A DNA stretch of 64,000 bases from Volvox africanus (Eukaryota > Chlorophyta > Chlorophyceae > Chlamydomonadales > Volvocaceae). Position 1 is the stretch's first letter. Each line of letters begins with the position of its first letter. The stretch lies in NCBI GenBank assembly GCA_030268105.1, contig BSDZ01000079.1, forward strand, positions 1,555,501 through 1,619,500, given 5' to 3'. A program made the position numbers and the translations under genes. The notes under the pieces are model-generated. The model worked only from the letters and a program-made list of their open reading frames with translations. It had not been told where the DNA came from and did not search any database. Below, piece after piece: positions 63,963 through 64,000 of the stretch.

Positions 63963-64000
63963 GCGGTGGCAAAATGGGTTGCCAGGGGGTCTTACCCTCC

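Overview
The window reads as nuclear DNA of a green alga, most likely a volvocine such as Volvox (inference; no rRNA or organelle marker is present). The reasons are intron-dense genes with GT-AG introns, a proline-rich plus SRCR cell-surface gene, a cysteine-rich GYWHS-type membrane protein of a kind I know from Chlamydomonas and Volvox, chromovirus and L1-like retroelements, and very many CATA, CATATA, CA and TA microsatellites. I see no prokaryotic gene organisation, rRNA or tRNA.

Layout. Left end (about 372-3198, plus strand): the 3' part of a gene with a polyproline stalk and one C-terminal SRCR domain, in four phase-compatible exons. 3199-6183: no convincing gene, one dispersed repeat copy. 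6184-61576 (minus strand): almost all the rest is one very large gene that I could rebuild exon by exon. It has about 55 exons, roughly 10.3 kb of coding sequence and about 3,450 codons spread over 55 kb. It runs from a signal peptide (61576), through a long pectin-lyase-like right-handed beta-helix ectodomain (about 27.4-61 kb), a stalk region (19.4-21.7 kb) and a Cys-rich segment (15.7-17.7 kb), to a multi-pass membrane domain with a 350-residue low-complexity loop (6.2-15 kb). Intron phases agree across almost every junction, and nearly all beta-helix introns are phase 0. 61577-64000: upstream intergenic DNA, repeats and a possible last exon of a further plus-strand gene.

The introns act as a store of foreign DNA. 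They hold an L1-like LINE (21.9-27.0 kb) with at least six other copies or fragments of its 3' end, nearly all set in microsatellites; a 5'-truncated Ty3/gypsy chromovirus (49.4-52.4 kb); a decayed LINE tail (35 kb); a perfect 94-bp foldback element (38.7-39.0 kb); several short dispersed repeat families; and an AT-rich fragment resembling a bacterial penicillin-binding protein 2 gene (29.35-29.7 kb). The last suggests DNA transfer from a bacterial associate.

The two host genes converge. Both look like extracellular matrix or receptor-type surface proteins: one with an SRCR head on a hydroxyproline-type stalk, one with a huge beta-helix ectodomain on a polytopic membrane anchor. Ligands and signalling roles cannot be read from sequence.
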